Assembly (NCBI RefSeq): GCF_900116615.1
Contig: NZ_FPBF01000008.1
Span: 52,098 to 116,097 of the forward strand
Origin: Algoriphagus locisalis
GTDB taxonomy: Bacteria > Bacteroidota > Bacteroidia > Cytophagales > Cyclobacteriaceae
DNA: 64,000 nt
Direction of reading: 5' to 3'
In this document: positions 52,456 to 61,992 of the stretch, piece after piece
Numbering within the stretch: the first letter of the stretch is position 1
Layout of the letters: each line of letters opens with the position of its first letter
Notes under the pieces: generated by a model
What the model saw: the letters and a program-made list of their open reading frames with translations, nothing else
Database searches by the model: none
Told to the model about the DNA's origin: nothing
Position numbers and translations under genes: made by a program

Positions 52456-53616
52456 CTAAGGCAACAAATTAAACCCGCCATATGTCAAAATCACTGTATT
52501 CTCGTCAAGCGCTTCATTAGGCAAAAGCTCGATCATACCATCACTTTCCAAGCCGGTTTTAACAGCAATTTTTTCCAGCTTAAAGCCTACCTCAGTCTTT
52601 TCACGCTGCACAAGTACATAGCTTTCTCCTTCTGATACCACTACGGATGTCACTGGAACAACCCATGCTTCCTTAGGATCCTGGATCAATTTCGCCTCTA
52701 GGAACATTCCGGGAAAAAGTAAAGCATCCTCTTTTTCATCCGGCAAATGCGCATGTACGTTGATTTGACGCTCGTTATTGATTGACTGACCTACGACAAA
52801 CACTTCTGCTTCCAAGGTCTTACCAGGGATGTCAGGTATGGTCACCAGTACTTTTTGACCCTTATGAATATTGCCCGCATCCTTCTCAAACACCACCAAT
52901 TCTATATGCAAATGCTCTTTGCTGATAACCGTCATGGCTTTTCCACCTACAGACAAAAACGAGCCCTGCACTAAATGTATCCCATCCACAAAACCTGCAA
53001 TTGGCGATAGAACAGGAACTTTGGAACGGATATTCTCTGGCTTCAATTGATCAGCATTGATATTGATCAGTGCCAATTGACGCTTCAAGCTTTCGGCTTT
53101 AGCTTTGGTCGCCTGATAGTCTGCTTCAGCTTTTAGGTAGTTTTTCTGAGAAGCGATCTTCTCCCCAAACAAGGTCTCTTGTCGTTCGAATTCTGCTTTT
53201 AGGTAATTCAATTGACTGCTTGCCTCCAAATAATCCTGCTGCAAGCGGATGAAATCTGTATTTTCCAGGTAGAAAAGCACTTCTCCTTTTCGCACTGGTT
53301 CACCTTCCAGTTTATTCAGACCACTTACATAGCCACCGAAAAAAGCCGATATTTCCTGAATTCCCTCAACCGGAACTTTCACCATTCCCTGAACAGAAAG
53401 TCCTTCCGAGAACTCCTCCATTTTGGGGCTGCCCCATTTCATTTTCATCGTCTCAAATTGCTTCTGAGAAACCGTGATAAAAGGTCCAGATGAAGTACCG
53501 GCTTCCACTTCTACGCCATCAGAATCGGATTCTCCTGAGCTTGTACACTGAACAAATAAAAGACTGCTGGCTAAAACTGTAGCGTTAAGGAATGTTTTGA
53601 TATAGATATTCTTCAT
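52456..53616 (-). CDS. RND efflux periplasmic adaptor lipoprotein (CusB/CzcB type)
   Basis: A 386-residue membrane-fusion protein with a lipoprotein signal (LASSLLFVQC, Cys24). Lipoyl-like barrel segments are VKVPVEGIQEISAFFGGYVSGL and KVPVLSPIAGFVDGIHLVQG, with a coiled-coil hairpin between (about 120-190). A beta-barrel with VLVTIPDIPGKTLEAEVFVVG follows. It bridges the inner-membrane pump and the outer-membrane channel. Its start overlaps the pump gene stop (TGATG), so both are co-translated. It is 3' of the pump. Confidence 0.93.
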   Translation of the reverse strand: MKNIYIKTFLNATVLASSLLFVQCTSSGESDSDGVEVEAGTSSGPFITVSQKQFETMKMKWGSPKMEEFSEGLSVQGMVKVPVEGIQEISAFFGGYVSGLNKLEGEPVRKGEVLFYLENTDFIRLQQDYLEASSQLNYLKAEFERQETLFGEKIASQKNYLKAEADYQATKAKAESLKRQLALININADQLKPENIRSKVPVLSPIAGFVDGIHLVQGSFLSVGGKAMTVISKEHLHIELVVFEKDAGNIHKGQKVLVTIPDIPGKTLEAEVFVVGQSINNERQINVHAHLPDEKEDALLFPGMFLEAKLIQDPKEAWVVPVTSVVVSEGESYVLVQREKTEVGFKLEKIAVKTGLESDGMIELLPNEALDENTVILTYGGFNLLP

Positions 53617-56600
53617 CAGTTCAGAAGGTAGTTGATGTCCAAAATAGTTTGTTGATAAGCAAATTTGCTTTGTAGGTATTGAAGGGTGATCGTCCTGGAA
53701 TTCTCCATCAGCTGCACGTATTGAAGGAAGTCAATTTCCCCTTCCTGATAGGATCGCTGAGCCTGCTGGAGGATTTGAAGTGAAAGTGTTTTGCCTTCTG
53801 CTTCATAATAGTTTATGACTCGGATATTCTGATCCAGTTGACGATGTAGCTGCTGAGCCCGGTTTTCCAATTGATTTCTGTACTGCTCAGCTTCCAGTTG
53901 TATTTTTTGCTGTTGAAATTCGCTGCTTTTCACATGGGATTTCTGTGCTCCGAAGAAAAGCGGAAGTGAAATTCCTGCCTGAAATCCAGGATAAACTTTA
54001 GCGTTTTCACCAGGGTTTGTTCCTCGAAAAACATCTAAATTAATATCCGGGAGAAGTTTTCGCTTTTCGCTCTGGATCTGGAATTGAGACTGATTCACAG
54101 CACTTTCATAATACTCCACACCCGGATGCAATGACCAATCTTCCATCATAGAAACATCTAAGTCAATCTCATCGGTTGCAAGTATCAGGTCGCCTTCCCA
54201 GTTCAGTACAAGCTTCAACTGATCCATCGCCATCAGGTAATTTTCATTAGCCTCAGACTTTTTCAGTTTGATTTCCTGACGCTTCCCTTCAGCGGTCAAT
54301 TTTTCAAGATAATTGCTTTCACCAGTTTCAAATTTTCGCGAAGCGGCACGGGAAAACTCCGCATAGAGTGAATCGAGATACTCATAGTTTCCAATCAACT
54401 CCTGCCAATACCTCACTTCAATAAAAGCTTTACTGATCTCCCCCTGCAGTTTTCGCTTTTGCAATTCAAACTGATTAAGCTGCATCTCTGCTCCTGCTTC
54501 GAGCGCTTTTTTCTGAGCCCCATAAAGTGTGGGAAAAGCTATACTTTGACTTATGCCCCACCTCCGGTTATAAATTCCGTTTTCGGCTATATCATTTTTA
54601 TCAACCGCGTAGTAAACATTGGTTTTATCGAGATTCCAGCCTTGCCCGATTTTGGCATTTGCCATTTCCAGTGACTTGTCTGCCGCCTGAAGATTTAGGT
54701 TTCTCTCTATTCCTATATCCACAGCCTGTTCCAAGGTGAGTGGGCCTTCTTGTGCTTTTCCTGCGAAAGAAACCAAAATAATCAATACTAAGGAACTCAG
54801 TACTTTTTTGGAGGAGCCTAAAGAAGAACCTGATTTGCTTTTAAACAAAACATATAAAACAGGGAGAACTATCAGTGTCAGAAAAGTCGCAGAAATCAAC
54901 CCTCCTACCACTACCGTGGCAAGTGGCCGTTGAACTTCTGCTCCTGCTGAATTGGAAATAGCCATAGGCAAAAAGCCCAATGCGGCTGCTGAAGCTGTAA
55001 GTAATACTGGCCTCAAACGTTCTTTAGCTCCTTTGATCACCAGATCTTTGATATCTATATAGTGTGATTCCATGGATTTGAAATGTTCAATTAGTACGAT
55101 TCCATTGAGAACGGCTATTCCGAAAAGAGCGATAAATCCCACACCGGCAGAAATACTGAAAGGCATATCTCTCGCCCAAAGCAGCAGTACTCCACCAATC
55201 GCCGAAAGCGGAATAGCGGAATAAATCATCAATGCATCCCGAGAAGAAGAGAACGCGAAATAAAGCAGTACGAAAATCAGAAAGAGTGCAATTGGAACTG
55301 CGATCATCAGTCTGTTTCTAGCTTGTTGTAAGTTTTCAAACTGGCCTCCATAATCCACTCGGTACCCCTCAGGAATATCTATCTGATTGGCTACAATGGC
55401 TTGCACATCATCCACCACCGACTGCAAATCACGATTTCTCACATTCACTCCGATTACTACTCTTCTCTGCGTATTGTCACGTGAGATTTTTGCAGGGCCT
55501 TTTGTGTAGCTGATGGTAGCCAGCTCTGAAAGCGGCACCGAACCACCATTTGGCAATTGGATAGAGGCCTGCTCCAGGTGTCGGATATCCTTTCGAAATG
55601 GCTCCGCAAACCTCACCACAAGATCAAATTGCTTTTCCCCTTCAAAAACTTTCCCCGCACTCATGCCGGCAAATCCCATAGTCACCACCTCATTCAGGTC
55701 CGAAATATTCAATCCGAACTTGGCTATTTTGCCTCGGTTGTACTCGATTTTCATCTGAGGAAGACCATCCACTTTTTCCAAAACAATATCTGCAGCTCCT
55801 TCTACTCCCTGGATCGCAGCTTCGATTTGCTCAGCCGTGCTAAGCAAAACATCCAAATCCTCTCCGAAAACTTTGATCGCCAAATCTGCCCGAACACCGG
55901 TGATCAGCTCATTGAAGCGCATTTCTATTGGCTGTGTGAACTCATATTCCATTCCAGGAATGACTTCCAACGCCTCCTTGAATTTCTCTGCAAGCTCATC
56001 TTTAGTCTCCACCGTCGTCCATTCTGAGTGCGGTTTCAAGGTCACAATCACATCACTTTCTTCCATAGACATGGGGTCAGTGGGAATTTCAGCCGCACCA
56101 ATGCGAGTCACTACCTGATTTACCTCAGGAAATTGTTTCAGGATTTTCTCAATCTCCGTGATAGTCTCCACGGTATTGGTCAGCGTAGTTCCTGTTTTCA
56201 AAAAAGGTTGAATCACAAAATCCCCTTCATCCAAAGTTGGCACAAACTCGGAGCCCATGGTAGAGAAAATCAATATCGTGCCCACCAGCAATCCCGAAGC
56301 CGTGATCAGCACTGCTTTAGTATGATCCAGTGCCCAGGTAATTGCAGGCTCGTAAATTTTGTTTAGTCCATTGATAATTCTGGTAGAAATATTTTTCGGA
56401 CCAGGAGGAGTTGTTTTGAGAAAAAGTGAGGAAACTACTGGAACGTAGGTCAATCCCAGAATCATGGCACCAATCAAAGCAAAGGAAAACACCTCCGCCA
56501 TTGGTCTGAACATCTTGCCTTCTACACCGGTCAGCGATAGAATCGGGATAAATACGATAATGATGATGATCTGCCCAAAAATCGCCGAATGCATCATTTT

Positions 56601-57941
56601 GGAAGCTCCAGTAAAGGAAATCTCATCCTTCTTCTCCTGCTTTTGAGCCTTGGAAAGTCCTGCCAACTGATGGTCAGCTCGGGTAAATTGGAATGCGATA
56701 AACTCCACAATAATCACAGCTCCATCAATAATAATCCCAAAGTCAATTGCCCCCAAACTCATCAGATTGGCATCAACACCGAAAATGTACATCATCGAAA
56801 GTGCGAAGAGCAAACTTAAAGGTATCACAGAGGCGACTACCAGACCAGACCGGAAATTGCCCAGCAAAAGCACTACTACAAAGACCACAATCAGACAACC
56901 TAAAATCAGGTTTTCAGCAATGGTGAATGTAGTTTTACCGATCAGTTCAGACCTATCTAAGAAACCATTGATAACAATTCCATCTGGAAGGGAGGATTTC
57001 ATTTCTTCCAGTCGTTCTTTCACCCGATCTATCGTTCCTTTGGAATCAGCTCCTTTCAGCATCATCACCTGACCTAGGACTTTTTCCCCCTCACCATTGG
57101 CTGTGATTGCGCCAAATCTATTTGCATGACCAAAGCCAACTTCAGCTATATCCCGGATGTAAATTGGGGAGCCGTTTCTCACCTCCACAACAATATTCCC
57201 TATGTCCTCCAAGGTAGATACCAAGCCCTCTCCTCTGATAAAAAAGCTCTCGTTAGTCTTTTCTATATAGCCTCCGCCAGCGATTGAATTATTCATTTCC
57301 ATCGCATGATAAACCTCGGCGATGTCAATCTGCATCCCTTTCAATCGCTCAGGATTGATTGCCACCTCGTATTGCTTTAGGAAACCGCCCCAGGTATTCA
57401 CTTCCACCACACCTTCTATCCCAGAAAGCTGACGGCGCACCACCCAATCCTGTATAGTCCGCAAATCAGTGATGTCATACTCAGTTTCAAAGCCTGGCTC
57501 TACGTCAATTACGTACTGAAAAATCTCCCCAAGACCAGTAGAAATAGGTCCCATGACAGGAGTACCAAAACCTTCCGGAATACTTTCTTCAGCTATTTTG
57601 ATCCGCTCAGCAACCAGTTGTCGGGGAAGGTAAGTCCCCATTTCATCTTCGAAAACGATCGTAACTACCGAAAGTCCAAATTTGGAAATAGAGCGAATCT
57701 CGACGACTCCAGGAAGGTTGGCCATCTCCAGTTCCACCGGATAGGTCAGGTATTTCTCCACATCCTCCGTTGCAAGATTTCTGGAGGTAGTGATCACCTG
57801 AATCTGATTGGAAGTGATATCAGGCACCGCGCCAATAGGAAGATTGCTCAGAGCAAAGAGTCCAAAACCTATCCAAGTGGCTATAAAAATGGAAATGATA
57901 AGCTTATTCCCTATACTCCATTGTATAATTCGATCTAACAT
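53616..57941 (-). CDS. heavy-metal RND pump fused to a TolC-like outer-membrane factor
   Basis: A 1,441-residue two-part protein. Residues 1 to about 1,040 form a CusA/CzcA-family RND pump with 12 membrane helices. The family signature DFGIIIDGAVIIVEF resembles CzcA-type divalent-cation pumps more than copper/silver CusA. From about 1,065 a TolC-type outer-membrane factor begins (EGPLTLEQAVDIGIERNLNLQ) and runs to the end with coiled-coil helices. At the junction (about 1,046-1,063) lies a signal-peptide-like stretch, VLSSLVLIILVSFAGKAQ. Members of the fused type export Zn, Co, Cd or Ni in a tripartite complex. The adaptor follows. Confidence 0.95.
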   Translation of the reverse strand: MLDRIIQWSIGNKLIISIFIATWIGFGLFALSNLPIGAVPDITSNQIQVITTSRNLATEDVEKYLTYPVELEMANLPGVVEIRSISKFGLSVVTIVFEDEMGTYLPRQLVAERIKIAEESIPEGFGTPVMGPISTGLGEIFQYVIDVEPGFETEYDITDLRTIQDWVVRRQLSGIEGVVEVNTWGGFLKQYEVAINPERLKGMQIDIAEVYHAMEMNNSIAGGGYIEKTNESFFIRGEGLVSTLEDIGNIVVEVRNGSPIYIRDIAEVGFGHANRFGAITANGEGEKVLGQVMMLKGADSKGTIDRVKERLEEMKSSLPDGIVINGFLDRSELIGKTTFTIAENLILGCLIVVFVVVLLLGNFRSGLVVASVIPLSLLFALSMMYIFGVDANLMSLGAIDFGIIIDGAVIIVEFIAFQFTRADHQLAGLSKAQKQEKKDEISFTGASKMMHSAIFGQIIIIIVFIPILSLTGVEGKMFRPMAEVFSFALIGAMILGLTYVPVVSSLFLKTTPPGPKNISTRIINGLNKIYEPAITWALDHTKAVLITASGLLVGTILIFSTMGSEFVPTLDEGDFVIQPFLKTGTTLTNTVETITEIEKILKQFPEVNQVVTRIGAAEIPTDPMSMEESDVIVTLKPHSEWTTVETKDELAEKFKEALEVIPGMEYEFTQPIEMRFNELITGVRADLAIKVFGEDLDVLLSTAEQIEAAIQGVEGAADIVLEKVDGLPQMKIEYNRGKIAKFGLNISDLNEVVTMGFAGMSAGKVFEGEKQFDLVVRFAEPFRKDIRHLEQASIQLPNGGSVPLSELATISYTKGPAKISRDNTQRRVVIGVNVRNRDLQSVVDDVQAIVANQIDIPEGYRVDYGGQFENLQQARNRLMIAVPIALFLIFVLLYFAFSSSRDALMIYSAIPLSAIGGVLLLWARDMPFSISAGVGFIALFGIAVLNGIVLIEHFKSMESHYIDIKDLVIKGAKERLRPVLLTASAAALGFLPMAISNSAGAEVQRPLATVVVGGLISATFLTLIVLPVLYVLFKSKSGSSLGSSKKVLSSLVLIILVSFAGKAQEGPLTLEQAVDIGIERNLNLQAADKSLEMANAKIGQGWNLDKTNVYYAVDKNDIAENGIYNRRWGISQSIAFPTLYGAQKKALEAGAEMQLNQFELQKRKLQGEISKAFIEVRYWQELIGNYEYLDSLYAEFSRAASRKFETGESNYLEKLTAEGKRQEIKLKKSEANENYLMAMDQLKLVLNWEGDLILATDEIDLDVSMMEDWSLHPGVEYYESAVNQSQFQIQSEKRKLLPDINLDVFRGTNPGENAKVYPGFQAGISLPLFFGAQKSHVKSSEFQQQKIQLEAEQYRNQLENRAQQLHRQLDQNIRVINYYEAEGKTLSLQILQQAQRSYQEGEIDFLQYVQLMENSRTITLQYLQSKFAYQQTILDINYLLN

Positions 57942-58006
57942 GCGAGGGGTTGTAATTGAAAATGATTATCCGCATTTATGCCAGAGATCTACATTCTTTG
58001 TTTTAG

Positions 58007-58036
58007 CAGACGGAAGACCGATGACCGATGACCGAA
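58007..58036. repeat. GACCGAT heptad repeat
   Basis: GACGGAAGACCGATGACC continues with another GATGACCGAAG unit, giving three 7-bp periods. The same sequence occurs at 48.0 kb. It lies in the gap between the histidine kinase and the RND pump. Confidence 0.75.
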
Positions 58037-58171
58037 GTTGCCTCTTCGCTGAGGCTTCGCTAAACTTATGATGCTTTAATCTTTAAAACTGGCACTCAAG
58101 TGGAAAACAAATTGAATAACAAAAATGGACGAACGGCTTCTCAAAGCCTGAAAAACTCCCTTAAGATTACC

Positions 58172-59551
58172 TTAAATCTCTTGCATAAAAATCAACCTGA
58201 ACTCGGAGCCTTTTCCTTTTTCACTATCCACTTCTAGCTGAATATCCGATTCAAGCGCAAGTTTTTTCACTATTGCCAGCCCTAAACCAAGGCCTTGAAT
58301 CGAACTGCTGGAATCGGAAATCTCTCTATAAAATGGATCAAAAATCTTATCTAATGATTCAGTCGCTATTCCTTTTCCCTCATCTTTAATTGCTATAAAA
58401 GGAGCTCCTTCGTGGCTGCCAACCTGTACCTGAATTCCCGTCAATTGATCGGAGTACTTCACTGCATTTTGACCTAGGTTATTTAGGATCATTTGCAGGG
58501 ACTTTTCATTTACATGTGTAAAAAGTGGTGTAGAAAGATTGGTTTCAAATGTGATTTCCCGGCCAGAATCCTTCTGTAGTTGCTTCACAAAGTTCTGGGT
58601 AAAAGAAACTAGCTCAACCTCTTCCCTACTCATTTTACCCTTCCCTGCTCTAGCCAGCGATAGCAGCTGATCAATCATCTCAGACATGCGATCTATGCTC
58701 ACCAAAGCCATTTTGATCTTCTCGACATATTCCTCCGAAGTCCTGGGCTTACGAATCAACACTTCAAGCGTTCCCCGCATCACTGCCAGCGGCGTTCTCA
58801 ATTCGTGCGAAGCATCCGAGGTAAACTGCTTCTCCCGAATAAGCGATTGTTCCAGCCTGGCCAGCAAGTCATTGATAGATCGTGTGAGCTGAGCAATTTC
58901 ATCATTTGGCTCAGCGACGGGAATTCGTTCATTCAGGTTACTTTGTGAAATGAGATTAGTCTTCTGAATGATCTTCTTGATAGGCTGAATACTTTTTCCT
59001 GCTAAAAAGCGCATGGCCAAGAACAAGGAAATTAGAATCCCAGGGTATAAAATCAGAAGTATATTCCGGAGGTTATTGAGCAATTGTCGGGCATCTTCGA
59101 ATGACTTCGCTACCAGCATATAGCCCTCCTGTTTGCCGGCATGATTAAGTGGAATCTGCATTTGTCGCACTTCCCTGCTTCCCGTCTTTAGCGTCCAAGC
59201 CTCATGGTTTTTTGCGCGGTCAGGATAAAAGCTAAGATGATTCTCTCCCAGATTGGGAGATCTATCCATGGAAATGCCCTGCATATCTACAATCTCAATA
59301 AAGATGGGATTAAGCTGAATCTGACTATGTTCCTGCTCCAGCCATTCATCTTTGTGCACAAAACGAATCTCTCCATTCACCAAAAAAATCTGGCCTACAT
59401 GCTTATCCGTTTCCAACTTCAACTCCCGGTCTATGCTTTGGATAACAGTGAAATCTACGACGAGATAGATAATCGCAAATACCACCAGCACAATCAATGC
59501 TGTGACCAAGGTCAATCTTCTAGCTATACGTTCTTTATAAGAAACATTCAT
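58172..59551 (-). CDS. sensor histidine kinase, heavy-metal-sensor type
   Basis: A 459-residue membrane kinase. Two membrane helices (about residues 12-33 and 161-182) enclose a periplasmic sensor domain of about 125 residues. HAMP is near 183-237. HisKA has SDASHELRTPLAVMRG with phospho-acceptor His249. HATPase has NNLGQNAVKYSD, KDEGKGIATESLDKIFDPFYR and GLGLGLAIVKK. Its position beside the RND metal pump suggests metal sensing, like CusS. Its start overlaps the regulator's stop by 4 nt. Confidence 0.92.
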   Translation of the reverse strand: MNVSYKERIARRLTLVTALIVLVVFAIIYLVVDFTVIQSIDRELKLETDKHVGQIFLVNGEIRFVHKDEWLEQEHSQIQLNPIFIEIVDMQGISMDRSPNLGENHLSFYPDRAKNHEAWTLKTGSREVRQMQIPLNHAGKQEGYMLVAKSFEDARQLLNNLRNILLILYPGILISLFLAMRFLAGKSIQPIKKIIQKTNLISQSNLNERIPVAEPNDEIAQLTRSINDLLARLEQSLIREKQFTSDASHELRTPLAVMRGTLEVLIRKPRTSEEYVEKIKMALVSIDRMSEMIDQLLSLARAGKGKMSREEVELVSFTQNFVKQLQKDSGREITFETNLSTPLFTHVNEKSLQMILNNLGQNAVKYSDQLTGIQVQVGSHEGAPFIAIKDEGKGIATESLDKIFDPFYREISDSSSSIQGLGLGLAIVKKLALESDIQLEVDSEKGKGSEFRLIFMQEI

Positions 59552-60216
59552 AGATCTTTAGCAATGTAGCCAACTCCACGGATGGTCTGAATGTAATCTT
59601 CGTTGGTGTTGAAACTCAACTTTTTCCTTAGTGAATTCATGAAAACGTCAATTACTCCGGTATTATAGTCGAAATGAATATCCCAAACATTCTCTATAAT
59701 CTGTGTACGTCGGCAAACCTGATTCTTGTTTTTCATGAGGTATTCCAGCAAAGCAAACTCTTTTTGAGTCAGCTGAATCTCTTCCTCGTCTTTAATAACT
59801 TGATGCCTGTCAGTGAAAAGCGTAATAGGCCCAAGCGTATATTTTTCTTCAGAGACAGCCTTTGTTCTCAATTGCACTCGAATTCGTTCTAGCAATTCTT
59901 CGAAATGAAATGGCTTTTTGATGTAGTCATTAGCCCCTGATTGCAGTCCAGAGATAGTTTCCTCTACTGTATCTTTTGCTGTAAGAAAAATAACCGGAGT
60001 ATCCGAAAATTGCTTTCTAAACACCTTACAGACTTCAACTCCACTTTTCAAAGGAAGCATCCAATCCAGCAGCAAAAGATCATAGTTTCCCGTAAGCGAA
60101 AGTTCAAGGCCCTTCACACCGTTTTCAGCTACGTCCACGGAATAGGATTCCTCCTCCAGCCCTTGTTTCAAAAAGCTGGAAATTCCCGGTTCATCTTCTA
60201 CGACTAAAATTCGCAT
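59548..60216 (-). CDS. OmpR-family response regulator
   Basis: A 222-residue response regulator. The receiver domain has the acidic pocket VVEDEP, phospho-acceptor Asp51 (LLLLDWMLP) and Lys in DYIKKPF. A winged-helix DNA-binding domain follows (about 125-222: LTQKEFALLEYLMKNKNQVCRR, DVFMNSLRKKL, IQTIRGVGYIAKD). It is the partner of the adjacent kinase and probably controls the RND efflux genes. Its leader region contains repeats rather than an obvious operator. Confidence 0.94.
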   Translation of the reverse strand: MRILVVEDEPGISSFLKQGLEEESYSVDVAENGVKGLELSLTGNYDLLLLDWMLPLKSGVEVCKVFRKQFSDTPVIFLTAKDTVEETISGLQSGANDYIKKPFHFEELLERIRVQLRTKAVSEEKYTLGPITLFTDRHQVIKDEEEIQLTQKEFALLEYLMKNKNQVCRRTQIIENVWDIHFDYNTGVIDVFMNSLRKKLSFNTNEDYIQTIRGVGYIAKDL

Positions 60217-60230
60217 GATTATTTATTTAC

Positions 60231-60264
60231 CACAGAGAGCGCGAAGGTCACGCAAAGGTCGCAG
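60231..60264 (+). repeat. ACCACAGAGAGCGCGAAGG-type repeat, left copy
   Basis: The sequence begins ACCACAGAGAGCGCGAAGG and continues with a CACGCAAAGG tail. It matches the reverse complement of 60655-60692, giving an inverted pair about 420 bp apart around the hairpin cluster. It resembles a widespread bacterial dispersed element, a recollection rather than a search result. Confidence 0.65.
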
Positions 60265-60415
60265 CTAAAATCACATTAAGGGAAATGATGTGATATGGCT
60301 GATTTCTCTTCAAATCTCTTGTTATTGTTTTTGCTTCGCAAAAGTTAGCAAATCAAATCAAGGTCGGTAATTCTGCGGCTTAAGATTCTCTTAAAGTTTG
60401 TAGAAAAAAGCAAAT

Positions 60416-60577
60416 GTCCCGCTAGGGACTAAATCTGGGTAGAAAGGAAAACGTATTTAAAGCTTGCTGTGCCACTAGGTACGGCCCTTTAAAATATTTA
60501 CAAATAGATCTGTACCAAAAGGCACAGAAAAAAACGTAATAAATTAACGCTACCTATAGTCTGTCCATAAAGGGACA
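60416..60577. repeat. second REP-like hairpin cluster
   Basis: GTCCC-gcta-GGGAC (60416-60429), GTGCC-acta-GGTAC (60469-60482, one G-T pair), GTACC-aaaa-GGCAC (60512-60525) and TGTCC-ataaag-GGACA (60562-60577). Loops are longer than near the RAYT gene, but the CC/GG next to the loop and variable outer arms are shared. Confidence 0.7.
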
Positions 60578-60654
60578 AATTTGTCACCTTGGATTGTGTC
60601 CTAAAACCCATAAGTCCAGCTTCTGGAGAAGCAGGACACCAAATTCTAAGCTGT

Positions 60655-60692
60655 GCTCTCCGCGTCATCCTCCGTGCCCTCTGCGGTTAAAG
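60655..60692 (-). repeat. ACCACAGAGAGCGCGAAGG-type repeat, right copy (inverted)
   Basis: It reads GTGCTCTCCGCGTCATCC onward to CTCTGCGGTTAAAGT and is the degenerate inverted partner of the copy at 60231. Confidence 0.65.
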
Positions 60693-60700
60693 TAGAAATC

Positions 60701-60731
60701 AAAAAAAGACCTTCCACTTTCAGAAGGTCTT
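60701..60731 (-). terminator. rho-independent terminator after the PepSY gene
   Basis: AAGACCTTC (60706-60714) and GAAGGTCTT (60723-60731) form a 9-bp stem with an 8-nt loop. The adenine run to the left is a U-tract for the minus-strand transcript that ends at 60739. Confidence 0.9.
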
Positions 60732-60738
60732 CAAAAGG

Positions 60739-61992
60739 TTAAGCCATTTCAGCGACTCTTGTCTGAGTTGGCTTTTTCTTGGATGGTTTTTTCTTTCTCT
60801 TATTCCACCAGATCAAGGTTCCTGTAATTGGCAAGGAAGTAGCGATCAAACAGGCTACAAACCAGAGGAACTTTGAAAACTGACCAAAGATATCTCCAAC
60901 GTGAAGTGATTTGACCGATCTGCCCACCTGCTGACGCCAAGGCAAATCTGAAAACAAATTAGCCTCAGTCACTGACAAGTCGGCTGAAGACAAAGTCAAT
61001 TGATCTGCTCCTGCTCTGGCGAAAAAACCTGTTCTGTATTTACTCACGCTGATTGGATCTGAAGCTTTTGATGGTAGCGACACACGGATATTTCCTTGGT
61101 AAGAAAGCTCTTCATTAGTCTTTGCGAAAATATCTTCCAAGGAAAGGACAGCAAGGCTACCTTCTACTGCTGGAGTCGAAAGCTCAGGCTTAGGCTCAGC
61201 CTTTGGCTTACCTGCATTCTCTCCTCTGGGAGCTGGCTCCTGATAGGTATCCCAAGTTTTTTGCCATCCTTCTCTATACCATGAATATGACCAAAAAGGT
61301 CCAGTCGCTCCCATGATAAACAGAAAGATCAGCGAGTAAAACGCCAAAGTATTATGTATATCATGGTTGACACGCTTCCAATTAGCATCCCATTTGATTT
61401 TCAAACCTTGCTTCCAACTTTTTACTTTATTTGGCACCCAGATCACAATTCCTGTAATCACTCCTAAAAGGAATAGTAGTGTAGCGACACCATTTATAAA
61501 CCTACCCAGATCACGGTTACCCATACTTTCCAGTATAGGCGTTTCAATTCTATCCAGCAATAGCCATCTGTGCAGGCTGAACATATAGCCCATAAATTCT
61601 CCTGTGGCAGTTTTGTCAGAACTGTTGCCCAAGATCTTTGCAGTGTAGGGATTCACGTAAAAAGTATTCCCTCTTCCTTCTTCACCTTCCTTTTTCAATG
61701 TAAACTGAACGCTACGATCGGCCTCTTCATTCCACATCACTCCCACCACATTGGATTCGGACGCTACCTCAAGCTCGGATTTTAATTCGTCGGCGGACAT
61801 TCTTTCTCCAGCCTCTTCCACAAAATACAGCTCGGAATCCATAAACTCACGGATCTCAGTATTGTACACATATATTGTCCCACTGAGACAAACGGCGATC
61901 ACCACCAAACCAGAGATCAAACCAGCATACAAGTGTATTTGGTCAAAAATATTACGGATACTTTTCCAGACAGATGTTTTTTTCGGCTGCAT
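60739..61992 (-). CDS. PepSY-associated membrane-helix protein
   Basis: A 417-residue inner-membrane protein with about four helices: the first LYAGLISGLVVIAVCLSGTIYVY, then LGVITGIVIWVPNKV, the LAFYSLIFLFIMGATGPFW segment and a C-terminal FLWFVACLIATSLPITGTLIWW. PepSY-like soluble domains lie between helices 1-2 and 3-4. Homologues accompany siderophore receptors and are proposed ferric-siderophore reductases or iron-uptake factors. A perfect 17-bp AT-rich palindrome 66 bp upstream (62058) fits iron control. It is monocistronic, ending at a strong terminator. Confidence 0.88.
   Translation of the reverse strand: MQPKKTSVWKSIRNIFDQIHLYAGLISGLVVIAVCLSGTIYVYNTEIREFMDSELYFVEEAGERMSADELKSELEVASESNVVGVMWNEEADRSVQFTLKKEGEEGRGNTFYVNPYTAKILGNSSDKTATGEFMGYMFSLHRWLLLDRIETPILESMGNRDLGRFINGVATLLFLLGVITGIVIWVPNKVKSWKQGLKIKWDANWKRVNHDIHNTLAFYSLIFLFIMGATGPFWSYSWYREGWQKTWDTYQEPAPRGENAGKPKAEPKPELSTPAVEGSLAVLSLEDIFAKTNEELSYQGNIRVSLPSKASDPISVSKYRTGFFARAGADQLTLSSADLSVTEANLFSDLPWRQQVGRSVKSLHVGDIFGQFSKFLWFVACLIATSLPITGTLIWWNKRKKKPSKKKPTQTRVAEMA

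Larger units (their letters stand above)
60217..60738. other. 522-bp repeat-rich intergenic region
   Basis: The spacer between the response regulator and the PepSY gene has no supported ORF. It holds an inverted pair of long repeats (60231 and 60655) enclosing small REP-like hairpins, and a terminator at its right end. Confidence 0.75.
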
